A stretch of 36,076 nt of DNA from Bacteroidales bacterium (GTDB lineage Bacteria > Bacteroidota > Bacteroidia > Bacteroidales > JAFGHD01). Both the position numbers and the translations under genes were made by a program. How positions within the stretch are numbered: the first letter of the stretch is position 1; every line of letters starts with the position of its first letter. The notes under the pieces are model-generated. The model was not told where the DNA came from. It saw only the letters and a program-made list of their open reading frames with translations, and searched no databases. Shown here one piece after another: positions 1 to 8,042 of this stretch. The stretch lies in the NCBI GenBank assembly GCA_016939365.1, contig JAFGHD010000151.1, positions 1 through 36,076 of the forward strand, written 5' to 3'.

Positions 1-128
1 CCTAAAAATCATAAATCCATTCCTGAAAGACTTGATACCGGCTAATTTTATGAACTACACCTGCAAGTTGGGTTAACAGCGGCAGGCTGCAACTCCTTCA
101 CCCGGATCTGCCGGGCAGGTGCCAGGCT

Positions 129-260
129 ATGTTTATAAATGAGGATCCTGAATTTCTCCTTGATCCCGGAGGGAAGGATGAACCAAAGGGAGTAACAAGA
201 GCGAAAATGAATGGGTTATGGTGGAAACAGAAAGAAAAAGAGGATGGTACACATCAGTAA
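129..260 (+). CDS. Possible small hypothetical protein, 43 aa
   Basis: A short open frame runs from an ATG at 129 to a TAA at 258-260, one base before the stop of the convergent sensor kinase. The predicted peptide is polar and charged, with a central LWWKQKEKE stretch, and shows no signal peptide or membrane segment. I recognise no family and see no convincing ribosome binding site or promoter. The frame is open back to about position 54 without another ATG, so it could also be the tail of a decayed gene. The rest of bases 1-128 holds no gene I can support. Low certainty. Confidence 0.25.
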   Translation: MFINEDPEFLLDPGGKDEPKGVTRAKMNGLWWKQKEKEDGTHQ

Positions 261-3047
261 CTATTTGCCGGTGCGTTCGAATGTCTCCTCGACCTTCCTG
301 AAGAACTCCTCCCTGCTGAAAGGCTTGGGAATATAATCGTCCATCCCTGCATTGATGCATTCATCCCTGTCGGATTTCATGGCATAAGCTGTCAACGCGA
401 TAATAGGCACATGCTTTCCGGTTTCGATTTCACGTTTCCTGATCAGCCGGGTGGCTTCATAGCCGTCCATAACCGGCATCTGTACGTCCATGAGGATCAG
501 GTGATACTTTCCGGTATCGAATTCGTGGAGGGCATCCTTTCCATTGGACACCACCTTCAGTTTCCATCCCCTGGATTTGGCGAGTGCCTCGATCAGGAAC
601 TGATTGGCTTCATTGTCTTCAGCCAGCAAAATACTCAAATCTGAGAGTTTGCCGGGTTGCAGGTTTTCGGATGATTTTTCAGAGGATTCCATGATTGTCA
701 CTTTGGATATTTCCAGGGGTAGCCGAACCATGAAGGTACTCCCCTTTCCTTTTTCGCTTTCAACATCAACCGTTCCATTCAAAATCGATACCAGTTTCCG
801 GACAATGGTCAGTCCAAGTCCGACTCCCTTTTCCTTTTTTGTAAGATAGTCATCAAGTTGCCGGAATTCGTCGAAAATGGTGCCCTGCATTTCCCTGTCG
901 ATCCCGATACCGGTATCCCTGACATGAATATTTACTATGCAGCGATGGCTGCCTTCTTTTTCAGCACTGATATTCAACCGGATACTCCCTTTCTCGGTAA
1001 ACTTGACCGCATTACTGATCAGGTTGACCATGATCTGCTTCACTTTGTAGGGATCACCAACCAATGTGACATCATCCAGGCCTTCTGTTTTCAGTTTAAT
1101 ATCCAGCCCTTTCTGGTCGGTCTGCTTGTGGAAGTAACTGATGGTTTCCCTGGCCAGTTGAACCAGGTTGAATTCTGCCCGGTAGACCTTCATCACTCCG
1201 GATTCGATCCGTGAAAGATCCAGCAGATCATTGATCAGGTGCAACAGCTGATCGCCGGAATCGATGATAGTGTGTATCATTTCGAGTTTGTTCCGGTCAG
1301 ATTCCTGAAGCAGCAATATCTCCGAAAAGCCCAGTATGGCATGCAGAGGAGTCCGGATCTCATGACTCATATTGGCCAGGAACTGTGTTTTGGCACGGGA
1401 AGCCTCTTCGGCCTCCGTTTTGGCTTTTTTCAAATTTTCCTCAAATTCTTTCAATCCTGTGCTGTCATAGATCACTCCTTCCACAAATTCTGGCTTACCG
1501 CTTCTTCCTGAAAGATTCCGGACGACCTGTTTGACCCAGCGTATTTCCCCGTCTGACCGGATGATCCTGTATTCCTTCTCCAGGCTGATATCGGGTTTGA
1601 GGTTGATATCTCTGGTTTCCTCAATGAGGTTCGGTAGATCATCAGGGTGTATTACATCGCGCCAGTTCAGTGTGCCGGAAATGAAATCACACTCGCGGTA
1701 ACCGGTAATGGTTTCGACATTGCCATGGAAAAAGAACGGCCTGAATTCAAGGTCTCCGCGAAAAGCGATTCCATGGAAATTCCTAACAAATGAACGGTAT
1801 TTCGATTCGCTTTCCTTGAGTTTCTTTTCTATCTGGTAGCGTTTTTGCTCCAGTGACAACGCCTTGGCCAAAGTGGAAAGGATGCTGGTCTCCGTTGAAG
1901 AATATCCTCTTTCATGACAGGAGCCCACACCGATCCAACCGATCTTTTTTCCTGTGATGAATACCGGTTGGGAAGCCATGGACCTGACACCTGAATTCCT
2001 GACCAGGGGATCTGCCGAAAATGTGTCCTTCGAGTGCTCCACAAACCTTGGATATTCCTGCGCTCCTTCCTGATCCAGGAGGTAATGCAATACCTCGGAT
2101 AATGGCTGACCCGAATAATGAAACGGGGTATTGTAGCCCGAAATGGTGAACACCCGGTTACCGTTTTCCAGCTCGTTGTACATGGCAAAATCGGCCCTGA
2201 GTATTTCACACGCCTTCCTGACAATAATTTCCGTATTATGCTGCGGATCAATTCCCAGTTCAAGGAAAATGTCGTTGAGTTCAGAAATCTGCATTTCCGC
2301 CACCTTGCGTTCGGTAATATCCTCGACGGTCCCTTCGTAGTAAATAACGTTTCCCTTCTCATCCTTTTCAGCGCGTGCGCTTTCACGAATATAAATCTTT
2401 CTTTGGTCACGGGTCATCCAGAGCGATTCAAGCCCCCTGATCTCACCATTCTTTTCAATAGCTTCCTTGAAAGCCTTTCGCGTGTATTCAGGATCAAATC
2501 CTTCCTCTTCCAGATTCCTCAGGGCAATTTCATCAAAACCGGAATAACCAAGTATCTTGACCAGTGCAGGATTTGCCATGATAATCTCACCGGATGGTGT
2601 GGTGCGGTAAAGACCTATGGTCGCATTTTCGTATAGCGATCTGAACCTTTTCTCACTGTTGGTGAATTCTTCTTCAGTCTTTTTCGTCCGGCTGATATCG
2701 GTCAGCACCATGACAATTTCATGTTGGTCATATGCAGTTATGGACAAATGGAACCATTTCTGAAACTCAGGCTGAAAAAATTCCATGGAGATCCGTTCGC
2801 GGTTCCTGTATTTCAAAGGATCACTGCCCGATTTCTGTATGATGGCCGGTGCAAATCCAGGGATCAATGAATTCATTGAACGGCCATGCCATGGAGTATC
2901 CTGAAGATCAGTCAATTCGAGGAATTTCCTGTTTGCATCCAGCAGGATCATATCCCCGACATGCCCGGTTGAATCCACTACCAGTTGCAGGTAAGAAAAC
3001 CCATAGGGCAAATCATCAATCAAATACCTGTAATCCAAATTCTTCAT
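261..3047 (-). CDS. Hybrid sensor histidine kinase (PAS-PAS-GAF-PAS-HisKA-HATPase-REC)
   Basis: This 928-residue protein has no clear signal peptide or transmembrane segment, so it is probably a cytoplasmic sensor. In order: a divergent PAS-like region (about 1-120), a canonical PAS/PAC (about 128-250, ending in EDITERK), a GAF-like domain (about 260-415), a third PAS (about 420-545), a HisKA dimerisation domain with the phosphoacceptor at H562 (MSHEIRTP), a HATPase_c domain with N (NLISNAVKF), G1 (DTGIGI) and G2 (GVGLGL) boxes, and a receiver domain (about 800-922) with phosphoacceptor D854 (LMDVQMPVMDG) and the conserved KPF lysine. It should autophosphorylate and relay to its own receiver. 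There is no HPt domain or separate response regulator in the window, so the output is unknown. The signal is also unknown. The gene stands alone; the nearest neighbour upstream is pepE, 183 bp away. The family call is secure. Confidence 0.95.
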   Translation of the reverse strand: MKNLDYRYLIDDLPYGFSYLQLVVDSTGHVGDMILLDANRKFLELTDLQDTPWHGRSMNSLIPGFAPAIIQKSGSDPLKYRNRERISMEFFQPEFQKWFHLSITAYDQHEIVMVLTDISRTKKTEEEFTNSEKRFRSLYENATIGLYRTTPSGEIIMANPALVKILGYSGFDEIALRNLEEEGFDPEYTRKAFKEAIEKNGEIRGLESLWMTRDQRKIYIRESARAEKDEKGNVIYYEGTVEDITERKVAEMQISELNDIFLELGIDPQHNTEIIVRKACEILRADFAMYNELENGNRVFTISGYNTPFHYSGQPLSEVLHYLLDQEGAQEYPRFVEHSKDTFSADPLVRNSGVRSMASQPVFITGKKIGWIGVGSCHERGYSSTETSILSTLAKALSLEQKRYQIEKKLKESESKYRSFVRNFHGIAFRGDLEFRPFFFHGNVETITGYRECDFISGTLNWRDVIHPDDLPNLIEETRDINLKPDISLEKEYRIIRSDGEIRWVKQVVRNLSGRSGKPEFVEGVIYDSTGLKEFEENLKKAKTEAEEASRAKTQFLANMSHEIRTPLHAILGFSEILLLQESDRNKLEMIHTIIDSGDQLLHLINDLLDLSRIESGVMKVYRAEFNLVQLARETISYFHKQTDQKGLDIKLKTEGLDDVTLVGDPYKVKQIMVNLISNAVKFTEKGSIRLNISAEKEGSHRCIVNIHVRDTGIGIDREMQGTIFDEFRQLDDYLTKKEKGVGLGLTIVRKLVSILNGTVDVESEKGKGSTFMVRLPLEISKVTIMESSEKSSENLQPGKLSDLSILLAEDNEANQFLIEALAKSRGWKLKVVSNGKDALHEFDTGKYHLILMDVQMPVMDGYEATRLIRKREIETGKHVPIIALTAYAMKSDRDECINAGMDDYIPKPFSREEFFRKVEETFERTGK

Positions 3048-3230
3048 ACAAATCCGTGTCTTCGTCCCGGGATGATTTATTTTAGGATGAAGTGATACTC
3101 CTCATTACTGCAAGGGTGATCCTTCAACCCAAAACAATGGCCATCACACGAAATAAAAAGACTGCCATTTTGTCAAACAATCTTTTTATAAGCCTATTTG
3201 CCAGTATATTAAGAGCTATTAAATCAACCT

Positions 3231-3971
3231 TTACTTTATCAAAAAACTGATGTCTTCACCCGGATTGAAATCCCTGGGATTTTGGCCGAACCTGAACAAA
3301 CGCATCGGATTTTTTCCAAGCAACTGGATCTGGTCATCCTCGATATACAGCAGAGAAGCCTCTCTCAGGCCTACCACCGTAACTGCATTGTTGATCACCA
3401 GGAATTCCTCTATTCGTTGTTCCCTGGTTTCTCCACCGTGCCCCTCAGGATGCGCATCCAGATAGTGTGGGTTGATTTGAAAAGGAATGAGATTGAGTGT
3501 ATTGAAGCTTTCAGGTTCTGAAATAGGCATATCATTGGTGGTTTTCATTGTGGGACATGCCACGTTGGCTCCGGCACTCCAGCCCATGTACGGCATCCCA
3601 TCCAGCACCATCTCCCGTATGACTTTCATGATCTTGGTCTGATACATCATTTGTACCAGATGGAAGGTGTTGCCTCCTCCAACGGCAATGGCCAGTGCAT
3701 CCCTGACTGCCTGCACGGGATCTCTTTCCCGGTGTACGGAATATATCTCATATCCCATCTCCTGAAAAACCCCGTTGACACGTTCCTCGTAGGCATTGAA
3801 TGACTGCTCCAGCCCCTCATCGTTCAGAGCTACTCCCGCATAGGGTATGAACAATATCCGCTTGGCTCCTGTCTTATCCAGAAAATCCTTCAGGTAGGTC
3901 CGGGGCCACTCAAGATAGCCTTCCCCCGGGTTGGTTGAATTGCTGACGAGCAATAATCTTATCTTCGCCAT
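3231..3971 (-). CDS. pepE: Dipeptidase E (alpha-aspartyl dipeptidase, peptidase family S51)
   Basis: At 246 residues this matches the usual size of PepE, a cytoplasmic serine peptidase that hydrolyses dipeptides with an N-terminal aspartate. The nucleophile elbow GWSAGAN carries the expected catalytic serine (S132). Upstream is the AVGGGNTFHLV segment characteristic of S51 enzymes, and the later NPHYLDAHPEGHGG stretch is also typical of the family. There is no signal peptide. The start codon at 3971 is supported by a perfect TATGTTTG -7 box about 37 bp upstream. It is probably monocistronic: the next gene upstream ends 138 bp away, with the promoter in between. Confidence 0.93.
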   Translation of the reverse strand: MAKIRLLLVSNSTNPGEGYLEWPRTYLKDFLDKTGAKRILFIPYAGVALNDEGLEQSFNAYEERVNGVFQEMGYEIYSVHRERDPVQAVRDALAIAVGGGNTFHLVQMMYQTKIMKVIREMVLDGMPYMGWSAGANVACPTMKTTNDMPISEPESFNTLNLIPFQINPHYLDAHPEGHGGETREQRIEEFLVINNAVTVVGLREASLLYIEDDQIQLLGKNPMRLFRFGQNPRDFNPGEDISFLIK

Positions 3972-4007
3972 GACCTGATTGTTTAACTATGAATTGTCAT
4001 ATCCATA

Positions 4008-4015
4008 CAAACATA
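4008..4015 (-). promoter_or_regulatory. Putative pepE promoter (-7 box TATGTTTG)
   Basis: Read on the minus strand, bases 4015-4008 give TATGTTTG, an exact match to the Bacteroidota TAnnTTTG -7 consensus. It would place transcription start near 4001, giving a leader of about 30 nt before the pepE start at 3971. I do not see a clean -33 TTTG at the expected spacing. Confidence 0.5.
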
Positions 4016-4109
4016 CATATTTTTTTCGGGCATCAAAAGATTTGGCAGCATTTCATCCAATGATTCAAACCCGGCCGGGATGAGCAAGACAGTCATGCAG
4101 AGCAACCCC

Positions 4110-6779
4110 TCAGGGGCCCTGCCTCCTGAACCTCTGGCAGGACCTCAGGAAGAAGGAATACCACTCCTCATCCAGGGAAGCTTCATCAGCCAGCAACTCA
4201 TCGGGCTGCAGTTCCACTGACTGGTTTGCCGCCTTCAGTATTTGTTCGGCAATTCTTTCCTGCAGATCCTGTGTCTGCCGGGCAGGCACCCCTGTTTTTC
4301 TCATTGTTTCGAGCAGCAACAGCGCAAACCTGGGATGCCCGCTAAAAGCGTAGTGTTTGGCAGTCTCCTGAAGTATCACTTCATTACCGGGTTCTTCAAA
4401 ATAGAGGATCAGCGGCCATTTTTCCTGATGTTCCCGGATCAGCAGAGTGGAGCGGGACAGGGAATCCATCTCCCGGTAGAGGTATTGAAACCGCACATAA
4501 TCTTCATCTTCAAGGGCAACGACCGCAGATTCCCTGAGTGAGTCATAGCGTACCGCTGGAAAATAATAATTCATCAAATCAGTAAATGCTGTATCCGCCA
4601 GTTCACAACATCTAAAACTCTCAGCAAGCTGCAATGCCTTAATAAAAAATTTGCCACCATGACTAAACTCTCCCTGTTCAAAACTATTCAATGCTTCAGA
4701 TCGGTACTGTTCAAAAACGATCTGGGCATACTGGCACTCCTTACCTTTGATTTCATCCAGAAGAACAGAAAGCTGTTGTTTCACTTCCTGATCTTCACAC
4801 AAACCATTGCCTTCACTCAGCGATATGGAATATTCATAGAATGTCCGGGCTTCTTCAAGGTTGTCGTTAATGATACGGATCCTTGCTTTTTCCGTGTTTT
4901 CCAGGATCAGCATCCTGGCGGCATCACGCATCAGAAGGGCCAGCTTAATGGAGGCAGGATAGTGCTGCTCGCTTTCCAGTTGCCTTGCAAATAAAAACTC
5001 TTCGTAAGCCTCTCCAGGTTTGGCATTCCTGAGAAGCGACTCACCCGATTCAATGTAATACCAATAGAGCCCCTGTAAGATAAGGGTCATGAGCTGCTCT
5101 TCGTGTTCATCCGGGTAAATCAGCAGGGAATGGTACTCCCTGAAGGATTTGGCCATCTGAAGATATTCCCAGGCTTCCAACGGCCGGTTCATTTTCTGGG
5201 ACTCCCCGGCCATCGTCAGTATTTCCAGATATCGTCCGTTTAAGGCATCCTTTCTGCCACGGGAGATATCATATTCAAAATTGTAGTACCCGATCGCCTG
5301 GCTGACACTGAAGGCCTGGTCGAAACAATGAATCGCCTCCGAATATCCGGCTCTGTCCAGTAATTCCTTCCCCCTGATAATGTACAGTTCAATAAGTGAA
5401 ATATAAATATCCGTGATCCCCTTCGATGATATGATAAGCGACGGATGATCCCGCCTGACTTTATCGGCTTTGCGGATATAGCTTTCTGCCATTTCATAAT
5501 TGCCCACATCGACAGCCTTTTCAGCAACATACATGTAAGCGTGGTAAATCCCATAGACCGATCTGGACAACAACATGTTGAACATGAGGGGAGCAGTCGT
5601 ATTGTTCCACCGCATGACTAACCGTGCATTATCCAGAAGGTCGCTGGCAGAGACGAAGTCCTCTTTGCCCAGGGCATTGAGAACAGCTGACTGGTAGGCA
5701 TTCCAAAGAGCCTGATAGAGATGGAAAGTGGAGATCACAGACTCAGGCACCCTGAAAATTTCTTTCCCGAGCCATTCCAAATCCCTGTCAATGATCCGGA
5801 ACCATCCGGCATCCGGTTCCATCCTGGACAGCTTCATGAAATAAAGTGAATGCTGATATCCTGCATGATATGAGAAATCCTGGTACCAGGTCTGTCTTGC
5901 AACAAAGTATCCGGCCAGTTCATGGATGCTCTGGGATGGGATGACCGGTACCTGATGGGTCAGCTGATCCTCAAGAGTAACACGGAACCTGGTCGCCACC
6001 TCCACTGCTTTTTTATACTTTACCCTGAAACCGGCAGGATCGTCATCAGGGTTTGGGGTTGCAAGCATTTCAAACTGCTCACGGTCCAGGAGCCGGAGGA
6101 GCCTCCCGGCGTCCCAGTACCTGATCAAATTCGGTATCAACGACTTGGCTGAGAATCTGCAAACCTTCATGCCCGCCAACATTGAGTCCAGAGCCAGTGA
6201 GGCACTGTAGCAATCATTTACCCGGCTGATCCTGTCAATGAGCTTTTTAGCATTGGATGTGTCGGCATGAAATGCATGAATGGTAAATTTCACGGAGCTC
6301 CGTTTGGATTCCGGAAGATGCTCAAAGCCGAAGGTCATCTGGTAGCGGCCATCTTCCCCGGCAGGCATATCGCAATATTCCATACCGTAAACCTCTTCAA
6401 CGCCGTTTTTCACCTGCATGGAGATCAGAACCGAAGATGGATGCCAGACATCACTTATCAGAAAACCCCGGTAGCTGACTGCCCCTTCGATGTCATAAAC
6501 CTTAACGCCCGCATCGACAGTATAATAGTTCAATTCCTCTTCCCTGAGGACACATTGGGTGACATATTTTACCCTGATCATCAGATCATCGATATCTTCA
6601 AGGGTGTATTCTGCATAATTCCTGAACATCCCGGCAAATGCCTGATCTGTCAGACCGGGATGATACCGGATATCAAGGTACCCGGTATCCATTGTTTGAA
6701 TTACCGTATCGGGAGGAAATCCGGCAACCCGGAATGCGGATATCAGTATTGATAACAAAAGCAATACCCTATGCATCAC
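4110..6779 (-). CDS. Exported hypothetical protein with helical (TPR-like) repeats, 889 aa
   Basis: I do not recognise a named family. The N-terminus (MMHRVLLLLSILISAF, then a probable cleavage site before FPPDT) is a good Sec signal peptide, so the protein is probably periplasmic or outer-membrane associated. Residues about 20-180 look beta-rich. The rest is mostly helical, with recurring tetratricopeptide-like patterns such as EMAESYIRKADKVRRD, EAIHCFDQAFSVSQAIGYYNFEYD cut short, and EAYEEFLFARQLE, consistent with a scaffold. There is no catalytic motif and no recognisable T9SS C-terminal domain. The start at 6779 is the only Met preceding the signal sequence. It is flanked by its own intergenic regions and appears monocistronic. 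Large exported repeat proteins of this kind are common and poorly annotated in Bacteroidota. Confidence 0.8.
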   Translation of the reverse strand: MMHRVLLLLSILISAFRVAGFPPDTVIQTMDTGYLDIRYHPGLTDQAFAGMFRNYAEYTLEDIDDLMIRVKYVTQCVLREEELNYYTVDAGVKVYDIEGAVSYRGFLISDVWHPSSVLISMQVKNGVEEVYGMEYCDMPAGEDGRYQMTFGFEHLPESKRSSVKFTIHAFHADTSNAKKLIDRISRVNDCYSASLALDSMLAGMKVCRFSAKSLIPNLIRYWDAGRLLRLLDREQFEMLATPNPDDDPAGFRVKYKKAVEVATRFRVTLEDQLTHQVPVIPSQSIHELAGYFVARQTWYQDFSYHAGYQHSLYFMKLSRMEPDAGWFRIIDRDLEWLGKEIFRVPESVISTFHLYQALWNAYQSAVLNALGKEDFVSASDLLDNARLVMRWNNTTAPLMFNMLLSRSVYGIYHAYMYVAEKAVDVGNYEMAESYIRKADKVRRDHPSLIISSKGITDIYISLIELYIIRGKELLDRAGYSEAIHCFDQAFSVSQAIGYYNFEYDISRGRKDALNGRYLEILTMAGESQKMNRPLEAWEYLQMAKSFREYHSLLIYPDEHEEQLMTLILQGLYWYYIESGESLLRNAKPGEAYEEFLFARQLESEQHYPASIKLALLMRDAARMLILENTEKARIRIINDNLEEARTFYEYSISLSEGNGLCEDQEVKQQLSVLLDEIKGKECQYAQIVFEQYRSEALNSFEQGEFSHGGKFFIKALQLAESFRCCELADTAFTDLMNYYFPAVRYDSLRESAVVALEDEDYVRFQYLYREMDSLSRSTLLIREHQEKWPLILYFEEPGNEVILQETAKHYAFSGHPRFALLLLETMRKTGVPARQTQDLQERIAEQILKAANQSVELQPDELLADEASLDEEWYSFFLRSCQRFRRQGP

Positions 6780-6871
6780 ATCAATTTTCGGGTTAAATTA
6801 TCCAATCGAACTCAACCGGAAGCATCCGGGAGAAAAGATTTTTGAACAACATGACGTTGATTTGCCGGAGG

Positions 6872-6907
6872 AAATAAAAAGGCGATGGGATTTATTCCAC
6901 ATCGCCT
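6872..6907 (-). terminator. Intrinsic terminator of the tRNA-Leu transcript
   Basis: On the minus strand a perfect GGCGATG / CATCGCC stem (6906-6900 with 6887-6881) with a 12-nt loop, plus a closing A-T pair, is followed by a TTTTTA tract. It begins four bases beyond the 3' end of tRNA-Leu(CAG), so it should end the two-tRNA transcript. Confidence 0.85.
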
Positions 6908-6910
6908 GGG

Positions 6911-6994
6911 TGCCCAGAACAGGACTCGAACCTGCACGACCTCGCGATCACTGGTCCCTGAAACCAGCGCGTCTACCAATTCCGCCATCTGGGC
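6911..6994 (-). tRNA. tRNA-Leu (anticodon CAG)
   Basis: The reverse complement folds as a class II tRNA of 84 nt with a 7-bp acceptor stem (GCCCAGA / TCTGGGC), an anticodon stem CTGGT/ACCAG around loop TTCAGGG (anticodon CAG), an extended variable arm, and a T arm containing GGTTCGAGTCC. The discriminator base is A. CCA is not encoded after the discriminator (the next bases are CCC). It reads CUG codons. It lies 35 bp downstream of a second tRNA-Leu and just upstream of a strong terminator. Confidence 0.95.
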
Positions 6995-7029
6995 TAAAAC
7001 CGGATTACAATGATCAATGAACAACGTGG

Positions 7030-7113
7030 TGCCCAGGACAAGATTCGAACTTGCACACCCTTGCGGGCGCCAGCCCCTCAAGCTGGTGTGTCTACCAATT
7101 CCACCACCTGGGC
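7030..7113 (-). tRNA. tRNA-Leu (anticodon GAG)
   Basis: The reverse complement folds as an 84-nt class II tRNA: acceptor GCCCAGG/CCTGGGC, anticodon stem CCAGC/GCTGG around loop TTGAGGG (anticodon GAG), a long variable arm, and T arm GTTCGAATC. The discriminator is A. The following genomic bases happen to be CCA (7029-7027), so the CCA end may be encoded here, unlike the downstream tRNA. It reads CUC/CUU codons. A perfect TATTTTTG promoter box lies 11-18 bases upstream of its 5' end. Confidence 0.95.
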
Positions 7114-7123
7114 AAACGGGCTG

Positions 7124-7131
7124 CAAAAATA
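7124..7131 (-). promoter_or_regulatory. Putative promoter of the tRNA-Leu pair (-7 box TATTTTTG)
   Basis: Minus-strand bases 7131-7124 read TATTTTTG, an exact TAnnTTTG match, placing transcription start a few bases before the tRNA 5' end at 7113. The short distance to a mature tRNA end is typical for tRNA promoters. Confidence 0.6.
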
Positions 7132-7366
7132 ATTCTTTTTCTGAAATTATCACCCTGTTTTCCTCTTATTTTGGATCAATGTTTTTTCCTGAAACTGAAA
7201 GGTTGTGTAAAAATATTATGCAGCATACATCTTGAGCAGGATGGGATCGGACAGGTGTTCAGGAACAATGCTAAAATGAAATACACATATTGAATACATT
7301 TTGCAATATCATTTCCAACACCCAGGAGATGACAGGAGTTTTCCGAATACACTAACTTTTTTTATC

Positions 7367-7374
7367 TAATTTTG
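7367..7374 (+). promoter_or_regulatory. Putative promoter of the sulfotransferase-like gene (-7 box TAATTTTG)
   Basis: TAATTTTG at 7367-7374 matches TAnnTTTG exactly and lies 31 bp before the ATG at 7405. It supports the ATG at 7405 rather than any more upstream start. The remaining sequence from 7132 to 7366 shows no gene I can support. Confidence 0.5.
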
Positions 7375-7404
7375 TATCACTATCCCAGCGTGATTCATTG
7401 CCAG

Positions 7405-8037
7405 ATGAAAAAGGTCAAGATATACGGAGAAAGGAACTCGGGAACCATTTACCTCGAATGGCTTATTAATAAAAATCTCGATGTCAGGATTGAAGAGGGA
7501 TTCGAATACGGATGGAAGCACAGGATGGCCCCGGACAAAGATGAATTGTCCGATGAATTGAAAAAAAACGTCGTTTTTTTATGCATCGTCAAAAATCCAT
7601 ATTCGTGGCTGCTTTCCATCCATAAAAGACCCTACCAGCACGAAGTGCTCAAGGAGTTGAGTTTTACCGAATTCATCAGGTATTCATACGGTGATTACCG
7701 CAATCCGGTAGTGATGTGGAACACCAAAAACCGGTCCTACCTGGCAATGGCTGATTATGTGGAACATCATGCGATGATTTGTTATGAGGACCTGCTTCGT
7801 GAACCCAAAGAGAGGCTGGAAGAGATCGCCGTGAAATTCGGGTTTGAAAAACCAGGGTTATTCAGGAATATTCAGAATATCCTGACCAATTCCCATGGGA
7901 TTAACAAGCAACGGTTTCACTCTGATTATTACCTCAAGGAGCGCTGGAGGGTCAAGCTCAACAATGACCATATCCGGTACATCAACAGTTTCCTGGACAC
8001 CGACCTGGTCAGGGAACTCAAATACACTATCCTGTAA
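7405..8037 (+). CDS. Sulfotransferase-like P-loop protein, 210 aa
   Basis: The N-terminus MKKVKIYGERNSGTIYLEWL is the 5'-phosphosulfate binding loop of a PAPS-dependent sulfotransferase family (GERxSGTxYL), and the later IVKNPYSWLLS stretch matches the 3'-phosphate binding region (KNPYxW). Residues such as CYEDLLREPKERLEEIAVKFGF fit the C-terminal part of the fold. By family it would transfer sulfate from PAPS to an unknown acceptor, perhaps a glycan or small molecule. Several proteins of this short type have no defined substrate. The start at 7405 is chosen because it directly precedes the P-loop and follows a promoter box. The gene stops 5 bp before the DUF4301 start, so the two may be co-transcribed, although the functional link is not obvious. 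There are no PAPS biosynthesis genes in the window. Confidence 0.75.
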   Translation: MKKVKIYGERNSGTIYLEWLINKNLDVRIEEGFEYGWKHRMAPDKDELSDELKKNVVFLCIVKNPYSWLLSIHKRPYQHEVLKELSFTEFIRYSYGDYRNPVVMWNTKNRSYLAMADYVEHHAMICYEDLLREPKERLEEIAVKFGFEKPGLFRNIQNILTNSHGINKQRFHSDYYLKERWRVKLNNDHIRYINSFLDTDLVRELKYTIL

Positions 8038-8042
8038 TCGTC

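Noticed and set aside
108-124. CTGCCGGGCAGG palindrome, seen again at about 4275-4286 and partly at 34135
   Set aside because: Two of the three sites lie inside coding sequence and the core is short, so this is probably chance or codon-driven rather than a repeat family.
6812-7153. 113-aa minus-strand ORF over the tRNA region
   Set aside because: It runs through both tRNA-Leu genes and the terminator and has no protein-like sequence.
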